From: Chitinophaga skermanii
GTDB lineage: Bacteria > Bacteroidota > Bacteroidia > Chitinophagales > Chitinophagaceae
Length of the DNA stretch: 64,000 nucleotides
Assembly: GCF_003259335.1 (NCBI RefSeq)
Contig: NZ_QLLL01000002.1
Span: 585,885-649,884 of the forward strand
Direction of reading: 5' to 3'
In this document: piece after piece, positions 16,726 to 26,700 of the stretch
Layout of the letters: every line of letters starts with the position of its first letter
How positions within the stretch are numbered: position 1 is the first letter of the stretch
Program-made: the position numbers and the translations under genes
Notes under the pieces: model-generated
Seen by the model: the letters and a program-made list of their open reading frames with translations, nothing else
The model's database searches: none
What the model was told of the DNA's origin: nothing

Positions 16726-18060
16726 CTAATCATTCAATAGGGGGTTATTTACAATCGCATCTTTCGGGATACGGATTGTATATCTTGGATCGCCCGCCGT
16801 TAAAGTATACGTAGTTGTCTTTAACTGGTGAACGATTTGAGGCTGTGTTGTTCTACGAAGATCGAACCAACGGTGCCCTTCGAACGACAATTCACGGGCT
16901 CTTTCTTCATAGATTTCTGTTAACAACGTGGTGGCTGTCATACCTGCCATACGTATTTCTTCCGTAGCATAGAAAGCCGGTGTTAAACGGTTCTTTTTCA
17001 AGGTATTTAAGTAAGTACGCGCGCTGGTTGCATCATTTAAATGTGCTGCCGCTTCTGCTGCGATTAAATACATTTCACTCACCCTGAAGGATTGGCGGAA
17101 ATTGTTATTCGCTTTTACTTTTAATACCGTGTTGTTGCCATTTTTGTCTTTCGCGTAGAAGATTTTCACACGTAAGTCGCCAACCGCGTCATATTTATTC
17201 ATCAACTGTTCTGAAGCAAACAATACGCGCTCCATATCAAAGTTGTAGATCATTTCAAATGCCATGATCGTTTCTACTGAATTGTAGCGGGTAGGTAAAT
17301 CAGTTGTTTTATTGAAATCTACCAAGGTGTTTTTCGCTTCCAACACTTTCTTCGCGTAAGCTAAGGCTTTATCGTACTGTTGTAAATACAAGTATACACG
17401 TGCCGCCATCGCGTTCGCCGCTGTCACAGAGAACTTGTAAGAAGAAGCTGTTTCGAAAGAAGCCACGTTCACTAAGGATAAACCTTTCTCCAAATCAAGC
17501 ACTACTTGATCATATACTTCTTTCACTGTATTACGGCCCGATACTTTTTCCATATCGATAGCTGTAGATAAAGGTACAGCCTTATCGGTTGCTGCTGTAG
17601 CGGGGTTATAGGCTTTACCATATAGGTTTACCAAGTTGAAATGGTAGTAAGCACGCAACAAATAAGCTTCACCGAGTAATTGGTTTTTCTCGCTCGTATT
17701 ACCTGTAGTAGCTTTTGGTACCGCTTCAATCAAATGATTCGCATAGAATAGGCCTTGGTACTTTAACTGCCAGTTATGGGTAATAGAGTTTGCATTGCCA
17801 TTTTCGTCCCAAGTATAGTGGTTACGTACACGGTCAACGTTAAATGAACTGGCTTCATTCACCTTCACCTCATCACTTCTAAATGAAGCAATGCCCTTAT
17901 CGTAATCGCCGAGGGAGTAAGCTTTGTTGATCTCAGCCTTCAACTCCGGCAAAGTTTGCGGAATTACTTGCCCAACCGGGGTGATATCTAAATATTTATT
18001 ACAAGCAGTGCCGAATAACATCACAGCGATGCTTGCTGTATATAATAATTTCTTTGACAT
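16726..18060 (-). CDS. SusD/RagB-family outer-membrane lipoprotein
   Basis: 444 residues with a lipoprotein signal peptide (lipobox GTAC, Cys20, followed by NKYLDITPVGQ, the typical SusD start). The TPR-like helices carry LLGEAYLLRAYYHFNLVNLYGKAY. The C-terminal RagB part carries YLIAAEAAAHLND, ILTEIYEERARELSFEGHRWFDLRR and YTIRIPKDAI. The protein caps the partner SusC transporter and captures substrate at the cell surface. The stop of SusC and this start are 11 bases apart. The substrate is unknown; the co-encoded metalloprotease suggests peptides or protein-derived ligands (inference). Confidence 0.95.
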   Translation of the reverse strand: MSKKLLYTASIAVMLFGTACNKYLDITPVGQVIPQTLPELKAEINKAYSLGDYDKGIASFRSDEVKVNEASSFNVDRVRNHYTWDENGNANSITHNWQLKYQGLFYANHLIEAVPKATTGNTSEKNQLLGEAYLLRAYYHFNLVNLYGKAYNPATAATDKAVPLSTAIDMEKVSGRNTVKEVYDQVVLDLEKGLSLVNVASFETASSYKFSVTAANAMAARVYLYLQQYDKALAYAKKVLEAKNTLVDFNKTTDLPTRYNSVETIMAFEMIYNFDMERVLFASEQLMNKYDAVGDLRVKIFYAKDKNGNNTVLKVKANNNFRQSFRVSEMYLIAAEAAAHLNDATSARTYLNTLKKNRLTPAFYATEEIRMAGMTATTLLTEIYEERARELSFEGHRWFDLRRTTQPQIVHQLKTTTYTLTAGDPRYTIRIPKDAIVNNPLLND

Positions 18061-18071
18061 ATCAATTTGTA

Positions 18072-21000
18072 TTAGAAGTTGACATTAAGACCGATAGTAT
18101 ATGTTTTCGGGATCGGCTGTGCATATGGATTACCCATTGTTTCTGGATCCAAGAAACCGTCGTAATTACCTGCAAACACGAATGGATTACGTGCTTCGGC
18201 TGTAATACGCAAACCTTTCAAACGAAGCATTCTTGCCATTTCCGGTGTTAAAGAATAACCCAAGGTGATGTTACGTACACGTACATAGCCACCATCTTTC
18301 ACCCATAAACCCAAGTTGTTGAAATCGGCAATTTTTTGGTTAAACCATCTACCGAGCAAACGCACCTCGGGATCAACATCATCGTTATTACCAATTAACA
18401 TAGGGTATTTTCCTGTTGGGTTTTCAGCAGAGAATCTATCCAAAATGGCCTTGTTCGTATTCATACCGCGGTTATACTCAATTGGGTTATAGTACGGTTG
18501 AATACGTACCTTCTGTCCTAAGTTGAACATTAACCCAACTGCTAAGTCAAACTGCTTGTAACGGAAGTTATTAGTGATACCGCCTGTATACAATGGATCT
18601 CCAGAACCCATGTAAGTGTACAAGCCACGGAGTTGCTGCGCTGTTAAGTTGCTGTAAGGATATTGACCTTCCAAGCCCGGGATACCGGCAAAATCGTCCT
18701 GCAATTGCAATAAATCTAACATTGAGATTTTCTTGCCTTCGTGCATCACCATGATCATACCCTTATCGCTTAAACCGGCATATTCGTAACCGAAGATGGC
18801 GTTCACTGGGTAACCTTCGCGGGAAGGCATATCTGCGTTCGCATGCAAGGTTTCACGGAGCACTTCGTTCTTATTGTAAGAGAAGTTAAAGTCGGTGGTC
18901 CAACGGAAATCTTTGCGGCTGATGTTTCTTGTACTGATACTTACTTCCACACCACTGTTCTTCATTTCAGCCCAGTTCATGCTCATCATGGGGAAACCTG
19001 TTTCCAATGGTAATACACGTTGGTTAATGAGGTCTTTACCATGACGGGTGTAGTAATCAACTGTCACATTCACCGCGCTTTTGAACACCGCGAAATCGAT
19101 GCCGATATTGCTGTTCGTGGTTTTTTCCCATCTTAATTTAGCGTTAGGAGGGGTGGTTACTTCGATCACATCTACCCTATCGCCCGGCAAAATGGATTCT
19201 TTGCCGAAAGAGCCCATCACGAATGGAGAAGTAGATTTATCGATATTACCTTGTAAACCATAAGAAGCACGGAGGTTCAACATGTTCAAGAAGTCAACAT
19301 CACGTAAGAAGTTTTCTTCTTTCACACGCCACAAACCGCTCACCGACCATAACGGCAAGTATTTGTACTTGGGATCTACACCGAATAAATCGGAGCCATC
19401 GAAACGTAAGCTACCGCCAATGGTGTATTTGTTATTATACGTATAAGAAGCCGTACCAAAGAAAGAAGCGAAGGCGTTCTCGCGGTAAATGTTTTTATCG
19501 CGGAACAAGGTTTTCATCTCATTATCATTCTGGTACAACGGCGCCGTTGTTGTTAATGTTTGTGGATCGTAACCATAGCCTACTTTCGTGAAGCCATCCA
19601 TTTTAATTCTTCTCAATTCATTACCCACCAACACGTTAAAGTCGTGCTTTTTATTGATCGCGAAGTTGTATTCCGCCATCGTTTTAAGGGTATACTGTAA
19701 AAGACTGCTTTGTGTATTGTTGATTACACCACCTTTAGGCAAGTACGTAGATTTCGTACCTGTATTAGGGTCTAAACGCATGGCTACATCCGCTAATTGG
19801 CGAACATAGTAGGTGTTCTCTAGTGCAATCGCTTCATTCGCATTGTTTTCACTTTGAATACCGAGCTGTGAACTAAGGTGTAAGCCTTTAATTACTTCGT
19901 AATCCAATTTGAAGTTGGTGTTAATAGCCGTTGTTTTGCTTTTGTTGCGGGTATTTCGTTGCTCTTCGAGGATGTTGAAGTTGAGGATATTTTCGTCGCC
20001 CAAGATATTGCGGTCGTATACATAATCGCCGTTGGCATCGGTTACTTGCGTGTATGGGTTAGCCCTGCGGGAATAGAAAGTAGGGGTCACATTACCGCTC
20101 GCATTGCTCAAATAAGATTGTTGTGTACGTTGGTTTGCAAACATGTTCGCCGAGAACTTCACTTTCTTCGACAAGTCGAAATCTGTTTTCAAGGTAATGT
20201 TATAACGGTCGGCACCGGTACCACGGGTAGCGCCTTGCTCGTCGTAATAACCACCACTGAAGTAGTAAGCCGATTTATCGCCACCGCCGCTTACGCTAAC
20301 GGAATGTTCTTGGGTGAAAGCGTTTTGGAATAACAAACTATTCCAATCTGTATTTATACCACGCAAAGCGTTGATTTCATTACGCGCATTTGCATTAATA
20401 CCGTTGAAACCCAAACTGCTTAAATCACCAGGAGAAACATTGTACTTCTGCAAAATGCGAGAAATATCACCGTAATCCGAACGGTAATCATAGTTTGAAC
20501 TATATAAGTCAAGCTCCAAGTTTACTTTTTCGTCGCTGTTCAATAAATCCAAACGACTTAAACTTGGACGTTTTGTAAAGGTGAAGTTGTTACGGTAGTT
20601 CACAGAGATTTTATCGCCTTTCTTACCCGATTTAGTGGTTACTACAATCACACCATTCGCTGCACGTGCACCGTAAATAGCGGTCGCTGCCGCATCTTTC
20701 AACACGGTAATGCTTTCGATATCGGCAGGGCTGTAACCTGCAATAGACGAGTTAAACAATTGATCCACATCCTTACCATTCATATCAGGCAAGTTGGTGC
20801 CTTCAATTGGTAAACCATCTACCACCCATAATGGGTCTTGTGTACCTTGCAACGACGAAGTACCGCGGATACGGATCTTCGGCGCCTGGCCCGGTGCACC
20901 CGAAATATTGGTAACAGCCACCCCTGCTAGCTGGCCTTGCAACATTTGGTCGACACTCATAGTACCCGCGATATTGATTTTATCCATCGTGATTTTATCA

Positions 21001-21428
21001 GTAGCGCCGGTTGACTTGCTTTTACGAATGGTTTGATAACCGGTAAATACGAATTCGTTGAGGTTTTTACCCGATACGCTTAAATTCACGTTGTAGTGAT
21101 TGCTATTGGTAAGTACAATCACGGTAGATTCGTAGCCGATGTAGCTTACTGCGAGTTGTTTGATAGCCGGCTCATTCGGGATTTTCAATGTGAATTCACC
21201 CTTTTCGTTCGTGATAGCCCCAATGCTGATATTGTTAATCACGTTGGCTTCGCCGGTAGCGGTGCCGATGGTTTTATTGTCTACATACACCGAAACACCC
21301 ACAAGGGCTTCTTTCGATGTAGCATCCACTATCTTACCTGTAATAGTACGCTGGTTGTCTTGTGCATATACCGGGGATATACCTAGTACACACACCAAGC
21401 ACAAAAGCGCTACGCGTAATAGTTTCAT
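18072..21428 (-). CDS. SusC/RagA-family TonB-dependent transporter
   Basis: 1118 residues. Signal peptide, then a CarboxypepD_reg-like domain (about 28-110, with an unusually long insertion TATGEANVINNISIG). The plug follows (SVDQMLQGQLAGVAVTNISG, RIRGTSSLQG, WVVDGLPI, ITVLKDAAATAIYGARAANG), then a beta-barrel ending TIGLNVNF with the terminal Phe needed for outer-membrane insertion. It has no STN domain, so it is not the FecR-signalling kind. Gene order is metalloprotease, SusC, SusD on one strand with short gaps, probably one operon. Confidence 0.95.
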   Translation of the reverse strand: MKLLRVALLCLVCVLGISPVYAQDNQRTITGKIVDATSKEALVGVSVYVDNKTIGTATGEANVINNISIGAITNEKGEFTLKIPNEPAIKQLAVSYIGYESTVIVLTNSNHYNVNLSVSGKNLNEFVFTGYQTIRKSKSTGATDKITMDKINIAGTMSVDQMLQGQLAGVAVTNISGAPGQAPKIRIRGTSSLQGTQDPLWVVDGLPIEGTNLPDMNGKDVDQLFNSSIAGYSPADIESITVLKDAAATAIYGARAANGVIVVTTKSGKKGDKISVNYRNNFTFTKRPSLSRLDLLNSDEKVNLELDLYSSNYDYRSDYGDISRILQKYNVSPGDLSSLGFNGINANARNEINALRGINTDWNSLLFQNAFTQEHSVSVSGGGDKSAYYFSGGYYDEQGATRGTGADRYNITLKTDFDLSKKVKFSANMFANQRTQQSYLSNASGNVTPTFYSRRANPYTQVTDANGDYVYDRNILGDENILNFNILEEQRNTRNKSKTTAINTNFKLDYEVIKGLHLSSQLGIQSENNANEAIALENTYYVRQLADVAMRLDPNTGTKSTYLPKGGVINNTQSSLLQYTLKTMAEYNFAINKKHDFNVLVGNELRRIKMDGFTKVGYGYDPQTLTTTAPLYQNDNEMKTLFRDKNIYRENAFASFFGTASYTYNNKYTIGGSLRFDGSDLFGVDPKYKYLPLWSVSGLWRVKEENFLRDVDFLNMLNLRASYGLQGNIDKSTSPFVMGSFGKESILPGDRVDVIEVTTPPNAKLRWEKTTNSNIGIDFAVFKSAVNVTVDYYTRHGKDLINQRVLPLETGFPMMSMNWAEMKNSGVEVSISTRNISRKDFRWTTDFNFSYNKNEVLRETLHANADMPSREGYPVNAIFGYEYAGLSDKGMIMVMHEGKKISMLDLLQLQDDFAGIPGLEGQYPYSNLTAQQLRGLYTYMGSGDPLYTGGITNNFRYKQFDLAVGLMFNLGQKVRIQPYYNPIEYNRGMNTNKAILDRFSAENPTGKYPMLIGNNDDVDPEVRLLGRWFNQKIADFNNLGLWVKDGGYVRVRNITLGYSLTPEMARMLRLKGLRITAEARNPFVFAGNYDGFLDPETMGNPYAQPIPKTYTIGLNVNF

Positions 21429-21457
21429 GTTCGATTAAGATTTGTTGGCAGGAATTA

Positions 21458-24082
21458 TTAATTAATAGCTAAAACTTGTTTGATACGTAAAATGATATCG
21501 CTGTAATGATCGGCCGTAGCCCTGTCGGCGATATTCTTCTTTGCTTGCAATAATTGAAGGATGCGGTTTAACTCGCCACGTTTAGCACTTACGGCATCAG
21601 AAACCCTGTTCACAGCAAAGTACATCATGTTCCTAGAAGCATTACTTGCCGCAGTTTTTGCCGGTTGCTCGTGTAAGCAGAATGGCTCGATGGCAGCAAA
21701 ACCAACTTCCGGCATTACCTTCTTCTGGTCGGCCCGTACTACTGATTTATCGATACTAACGATGAGCGCATCTACAAAACCTTTTTGGCTGTTTCTTTCA
21801 TAAATATCCAAAGGTTGATTCCGCATGGTTTTCGCAAACATACCTTTGTGCATGTCTTCCATGAGATCAGTTACAGTGTATGCAGCTTTGCCGTTGGCAG
21901 CTTCGTTTTCGAGCATGCGTGAAAGACGCTCGTCGCGAAGTAAGTCGTAGAAGAAGTACGATTGAAGGCTTTTGGCATATACCAAGCTGCCGTATTCGAT
22001 ACTACCGATAGGACTTTCCTTAACGGGGTAACTTTTCTTATAGATATCGTTTTTAAACAACCATGATGGTGTATTAAAAACTTCGTCGAGTAAATATTTA
22101 ACAGCAGCGGCTTGTTTCTCTTTGGGCACGTGCTCGTAGCTGTTTTGGCGCTGGCCATATACAGTGGGAGTAATGTAAATACCACCTACATTGGCCAGTA
22201 CATGGTAGCCATATTGGTTCCATTGACCAATAGCGCTGTTTAACATTTTACCGGCTTCTTCGTAGTTAGCGCCTTCCTCTTTCGTCCATTCCAAGATCTG
22301 TGGTACAATACGTTTTAAGTTCATTAAACCATAGCGGCTGGCTTTTACAGCATCGTTACCCAAGTCTTCGCTTTGAGAGCGGGGATCGTTGGCATCGCGC
22401 ACATCTTGTTGTTCGCCGAAATAGTATAAAGGATCGTTTTCATGTTCGCGTAAGCGTTTATTTAAAGTAGGTAGTTCTGCATGCGGACCTTCATTACCCA
22501 TATAGCGGTAAGCCCAATCAATAGCGAATTGATCGTATACGCCAATAGCAGGTGTTATTTGTGTTACCTGGTCGCCGGGTTGTGCTACGTAATTAAAACG
22601 CGCATAATCCATAATAGAAGGCGCTGTACCACCCATGCGGCTGGTAAATGCGGGCGAGCGTAAAGAATCTACATCGAAAGCATAAGAGCTACCCATGTTA
22701 TGTTGTAAGCCGAGGGTATGCCCTACTTCGTGGCTCGATACGAAACGAATAGCATGCCCCATTAACGAGTCGCTGAATTGGTTACCACGAGCGCGTGGAT
22801 CGATAGCAGCTGTTTGAATTCGAATCCAATCGTGCAATACGCCCATTACATTGTGCCACCAAATAATATCCGCCTCAATAATTTCACCGGAACGAGGATC
22901 TACCACCGAGGGGCCCATAGCGTTAGCTTTGGCTGAAGCAGCGTAGGTAACCACTGAATAACGTACGTCATCTGGATCGAAATCCGGGTCATTTGTAGGT
23001 ACATCTTTCGCTACAATAGCATTTTTGAAACCTGCCGCTTCGAAAGCTTTCTGCCAGTCTTCAATACCTGCTTTTATGTAACTACGCCATTTTGGAGGCG
23101 TGCTAGGATCGATGTAATAAACGATTTGTTTGGCGGGTTCTACGAGTTCTCCTGCACGGTAGCGTTGCATATCTTCCGGCTTGGGTTCTAAGCGCCAGCG
23201 CGTTACCAATTCACGTTCTTCCAGCTTGTGCTGGTCGTCATTAAAGTACCATCGCGGCGTAGTGAAAAATCCGACACGGCGATCGGCGAACCTAGCCTGC
23301 ATTGGTTTTTCACTAAGCAACACGAGGTTGGTAGTGGTTTCTATGGATATTTCAACACCCGTGATTTTAGCCGTCCATTCCGACTTTGCCACGATGTTGT
23401 TGGTAAATGATTTAATATCTACAATGCGCGATAAATCGCGGATAGGCGAGCTGCTCATCCCCAGTTCATCGAACACGTTATTAATTGAATTATTGGAGCC
23501 ATCGAAGATCTTCGACACGTTTACAACGAGTGCAGAAGAGTCTTTGCTATATGTTTCAATTTTGAAGTAATCGATCACCGAAGGCATAAAGTTATCGGCA
23601 ACAGATTGAGCGATAGCGTTGTTAGCAGGCACCGACACCACAGGGTTTAGTTTGCGTAGGAAAACCTTTTGCAAAACAGTATCGCGTTCAAAGGCGATCA
23701 CCATGTTTTGGTAGTTCATGCCTTTGTTTACACCCGCATCATTCAATTTCTCAGGAACTTTCGACAGTTTATTTACTACGAGCAATTCCCTGCCGAGCAT
23801 GCTTAGCGGGATTTCGAAGTAGAAGTCGTTCTTTACTTTATGCACCGTGAATAAGCCTTTCTTCGTGATGGCAGCACTGGTAATCACTTCGCTATAGGGC
23901 TTAAGACCTTGCGGGTTGGGCTTCTTCTTGGCAGTTGTATCGACTGCTACCACGGGTTGTTTTTTACCAAAAATTCTCCATGGGTGTTTTTTAGCCTGCG
24001 CCTGTACCGAACCATGAAGGCAAGGCATAGCCAGGGCTACGCATGGCAGTAGCCATAACAGTTTCCTCAAACTTGTTTGCAT
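21458..24082 (-). CDS. Zinc-dependent metalloprotease of the DUF5117/DUF5118/DUF4953 family
   Basis: 874 residues with a signal peptide (MQTSLRKLLWLLPCVALAMP...). An N-terminal DUF5118-like part (PYSEVITSAAITKKGLFTVH) and a DUF5117 region (VYYIDPSTPPKWRSYIKAGI, DWQKAFEAAGF) lead to the catalytic domain. The active site is HEVGHTLGLQH (His451, Glu452, His455, His461), the metzincin-like HExxHxxGxxH, followed by a Met-turn-like SIMDYARF. It is the first gene of an operon with SusC and SusD, 29 bases before SusC. A role in cutting proteins or peptides for SusCD uptake is inference from this context. A paralogue lies at 38617-41073. Confidence 0.93.
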   Translation of the reverse strand: MQTSLRKLLWLLPCVALAMPCLHGSVQAQAKKHPWRIFGKKQPVVAVDTTAKKKPNPQGLKPYSEVITSAAITKKGLFTVHKVKNDFYFEIPLSMLGRELLVVNKLSKVPEKLNDAGVNKGMNYQNMVIAFERDTVLQKVFLRKLNPVVSVPANNAIAQSVADNFMPSVIDYFKIETYSKDSSALVVNVSKIFDGSNNSINNVFDELGMSSSPIRDLSRIVDIKSFTNNIVAKSEWTAKITGVEISIETTTNLVLLSEKPMQARFADRRVGFFTTPRWYFNDDQHKLEERELVTRWRLEPKPEDMQRYRAGELVEPAKQIVYYIDPSTPPKWRSYIKAGIEDWQKAFEAAGFKNAIVAKDVPTNDPDFDPDDVRYSVVTYAASAKANAMGPSVVDPRSGEIIEADIIWWHNVMGVLHDWIRIQTAAIDPRARGNQFSDSLMGHAIRFVSSHEVGHTLGLQHNMGSSYAFDVDSLRSPAFTSRMGGTAPSIMDYARFNYVAQPGDQVTQITPAIGVYDQFAIDWAYRYMGNEGPHAELPTLNKRLREHENDPLYYFGEQQDVRDANDPRSQSEDLGNDAVKASRYGLMNLKRIVPQILEWTKEEGANYEEAGKMLNSAIGQWNQYGYHVLANVGGIYITPTVYGQRQNSYEHVPKEKQAAAVKYLLDEVFNTPSWLFKNDIYKKSYPVKESPIGSIEYGSLVYAKSLQSYFFYDLLRDERLSRMLENEAANGKAAYTVTDLMEDMHKGMFAKTMRNQPLDIYERNSQKGFVDALIVSIDKSVVRADQKKVMPEVGFAAIEPFCLHEQPAKTAASNASRNMMYFAVNRVSDAVSAKRGELNRILQLLQAKKNIADRATADHYSDIILRIKQVLAIN

Positions 24083-24801
24083 AGTGTGTAATTGACGTAA
24101 TAATAAACTGGGACAAACGTTCGCAGAAAAGCGTAACTCCCGGCACGCAGACCGGTAATGGATGGCATACTTTATCAGAAATAGGCGTAATAAAAGTTGA
24201 GTGCAATGTGTTTCATTACAATCGCATACATGTTTCCTTTTTACTTGTAGGTGTACTCTATATCTTCATCATAAGCGCGGCAAATATACACAAAACGTGT
24301 TATTGCCAAAAAGTCGTCGATAGAAATCCTAACGAAATGTGAAAACTCATTTCACCAAACACTGTATAGTATTAGTTTTCGTACGATAAAAAAAATTATC
24401 AACATGCAGCAAAAAGGTTTTAGCAATTAATGTTTTTTTAACCTCAAAATGCGCATATATGAAAATTGATGAACGGTTTTTTACACTGAAGGATTTACAA
24501 TATGACATATTAGTGTGATGAATAGTTAGGATTAATTTTTATTTAGAAGAAAATTTTCGTGGGAATAGCGCGCGGGATTGGATCGGCAGTGTATTCAAAA
24601 TGACAGGAAGAGCCATGGAAAAATGGCAGGATGGCGGGTCAAAAAATGACATGCCGATAGTTGTCAAATTGTCGAGTTCTTTACCGGGCTGTAAAAACGG
24701 GAAATGAGTGAATGGGGACTGCGCTGTTGAAAAAAAATTAAAGCTGGAACGGGATTTGCAGTTATTAATTCATTATTTTTAGCGTAACATAATTAGTATT
24801 C
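24083..24801. other. Divergent intergenic region of 719 bases
   Basis: Between the minus-strand protease operon and the plus-strand coiled-coil operon. Apart from the promoter at 24281-24310 I see no gene or repeat. The middle (24340-24560) is AT-rich, and the part nearest the plus-strand gene is free of clear promoter motifs. Confidence 0.5.
24281..24310 (-). promoter_or_regulatory. Bacteroidota-type promoter for the metalloprotease-SusCD operon
   Basis: The minus strand reads TTTG (24307-24310), 18 bases, then TATATTTG (24281-24288), fitting the -33/-7 consensus. It predicts a 5' leader of about 190 bases before the ATG at 24082. Confidence 0.5.
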
Positions 24802-25506
24802 ATGAACGAGGAAAAAGAAAAAAACTCATTCGGGATCTTACACAGCTTGAAAAAGCTCATCTTTGAAGACAGCCCTATACAGGAAACAGCCACTACCCCG
24901 GCCCCGCAAGCCGATTCAGTTCCACCGCCTATTCCATCTAGCGCAGCTACAAAGAACCCGCCAGTAAACCTAGCTAATAACATCAGCAACACACCTGCCA
25001 CAGATGTAAAGCAAATGAAAGTAAAGGTGCTCGAAATGCTCGAAAAACTCAACGAGCCGGGTGTCGATTTCTTTGAAGTATGGAACGCAGCCGCAGAAAT
25101 GGGCGGCGTTACCGAATCAAATCTCCGTGCCGCTTTCACTTCATTAAAGTACGTTGATAAAACGTTGACGAAAGAAAAACTGCAAACCACCGGGCAGCGT
25201 TATGCAACGGAATTACGCAGCGTTATCGAAAAAGAAACAAGCCTTAAACAACAGCAAAAACAGCAAATTGAACAAGGCCTAGTGAACGAAAAAGCAAACC
25301 TAACAAGCGAAATCGCACAACTGGAAAAGGAAATCGAAGCACTGCGCAGCAACCTGCAACAGAAACAACAAGCATTGCAACAGATCCACAGCAAGTATGC
25401 ACCACAATTGCAAGACATCGATCAAAAAATCGCTGTTGGCAACGCGGCTGTTACAGAAGTGGTAACCGACATCCAGAAAGCTTTACTACTCATCAACAAC
25501 CTTTAA
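24802..25506 (+). CDS. Cytoplasmic coiled-coil protein, first gene of a three-gene operon
   Basis: 234 residues, no signal peptide. A short N-terminal helix (FGILHSLKKLIFE) is followed by a Pro/Ala-rich linker (about 30-60). A helical domain comes next (KVLEMLEKLNEPGVDFFEVWNAAAEMGGV), then a long coiled coil (about 135-205, rich in Gln, Glu and Lys) and a short helical tail. I do not recognise the family. The next gene starts about 10-40 bases downstream and encodes another coiled-coil protein with membrane helices; the third encodes an ASKHA-fold protein. The protein may be the soluble partner of a membrane complex; this is inference from context. Confidence 0.7.
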   Translation: MNEEKEKNSFGILHSLKKLIFEDSPIQETATTPAPQADSVPPPIPSSAATKNPPVNLANNISNTPATDVKQMKVKVLEMLEKLNEPGVDFFEVWNAAAEMGGVTESNLRAAFTSLKYVDKTLTKEKLQTTGQRYATELRSVIEKETSLKQQQKQQIEQGLVNEKANLTSEIAQLEKEIEALRSNLQQKQQALQQIHSKYAPQLQDIDQKIAVGNAAVTEVVTDIQKALLLINNL

Positions 25507-25515
25507 CACAAATAC

Positions 25516-26655
25516 GTGCTTAATATCACTCAATCTATGCAACCTATGGCCAACACTCCACAACAGGTTAATATCCCAGCAGAATTGAAGAGCCAGCTCC
25601 CAATTTTCCAGGTGATTGGCGACCACTTGCCGCAACAATTACAAACGCCGGCAGCAAAGAAAACTATTGCAGCGATTTTCTTCTGGGCAGGCATACTCGG
25701 CGGCGCCTTCTTGTTTTACAAGTACTTGCCTATGATGCTAGAATTCGCCGGCAAAAGTATTTTGCTTGTTGTGTTCAGTATCATCCTGATCGTATTGCTT
25801 ATGCTGGCACCCCGGATTATCCAAGTGCTTCACAGGCTTGGCAACACGCTCTTATTCAAAGGCGAAAAAGCAATCATCCGTAGCAATCCTATCGAAACAT
25901 TACAAATGCTTTCCCGCGATGCTAGGGATACGCTCAAAAGAGTAAAAGACAAAATCGCGAATGTTGATGGTGTACGTATCGACATGGTATCTAGCGCCGA
26001 AGCAGCACAAAAAACCGCGGAAGAAAAATATACCCTTGCCAAACGTTTTACCGTAGAAGCGGCTAACTTGGAAGAAAAAAGCGGCAAAATGGCTGCTGAA
26101 AACAACCAAGAGAAAGCCAATGAATACAGTCGTGATGCGAAAGAAACACGTACCAAAGCATTTTTATTGGGTAAAGAAGGGGAAGCTGAAGAGCACAATG
26201 CCCGCAGCTACGTGCAATATGCGAACCAGTTCGCGAAAGTATTAGAAGTGCTGAAAGACAACGAAAGTGCTGCGCGCATTTATGTTAGCACGCTCGATAG
26301 CTCTATTTCCATCATTGCAAAGAAATTAGAAGCTACACAGAAAATGAAAAATGCAACGGAAGGCTTGGCTGAAGTATTCAACATTAAAGATGGTTGGGTA
26401 TTCCAAGAAGCCATGAACGCAGCAACCGGCGCTATCAGTCAAAACATTGCTTCTATCCGTTCTAACCTCGACTTCCTCGATCAAAACAACAACATTACCG
26501 TTGGTGGCGCGCCATCACAAAACGAGTTGGAAGAATTCATTCGTAAGGTAGACGAACGTAACTTGAAAATGTTAAACGTGGCAAAAATGTCGAACTCTTA
26601 TTACGAAATGAAACCGGAAGAGAAAGTAGACAAAGGCTTCTCTTTACTCGACTAA
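25516..26655 (+). CDS. Two-TM membrane protein with long helical cytoplasmic region
   Basis: Up to 379 residues. The frame begins at GTG 25516; ATG codons at 25537 and 25546 are equally plausible starts. Two hydrophobic helices (about 50-68 and 79-98) are followed by a long, charged, mostly helical region (about 110-300) with coiled-coil character (AAQKTAEEKYTLAKRFTVEA, SAARIYVSTLDSSISIIAKK). It ends in a helical tail (KPEEKVDKGFSLLD). The general look recalls PspA/TelA-like membrane-stress scaffolds, but I see no firm match. It sits between the coiled-coil gene and the ASKHA gene on the same strand. Confidence 0.7.
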   Translation: MLNITQSMQPMANTPQQVNIPAELKSQLPIFQVIGDHLPQQLQTPAAKKTIAAIFFWAGILGGAFLFYKYLPMMLEFAGKSILLVVFSIILIVLLMLAPRIIQVLHRLGNTLLFKGEKAIIRSNPIETLQMLSRDARDTLKRVKDKIANVDGVRIDMVSSAEAAQKTAEEKYTLAKRFTVEAANLEEKSGKMAAENNQEKANEYSRDAKETRTKAFLLGKEGEAEEHNARSYVQYANQFAKVLEVLKDNESAARIYVSTLDSSISIIAKKLEATQKMKNATEGLAEVFNIKDGWVFQEAMNAATGAISQNIASIRSNLDFLDQNNNITVGGAPSQNELEEFIRKVDERNLKMLNVAKMSNSYYEMKPEEKVDKGFSLLD

Positions 26656-26700
26656 CCTAACAAACAATAACACACAACTATTTCAAATACTATCAACAAC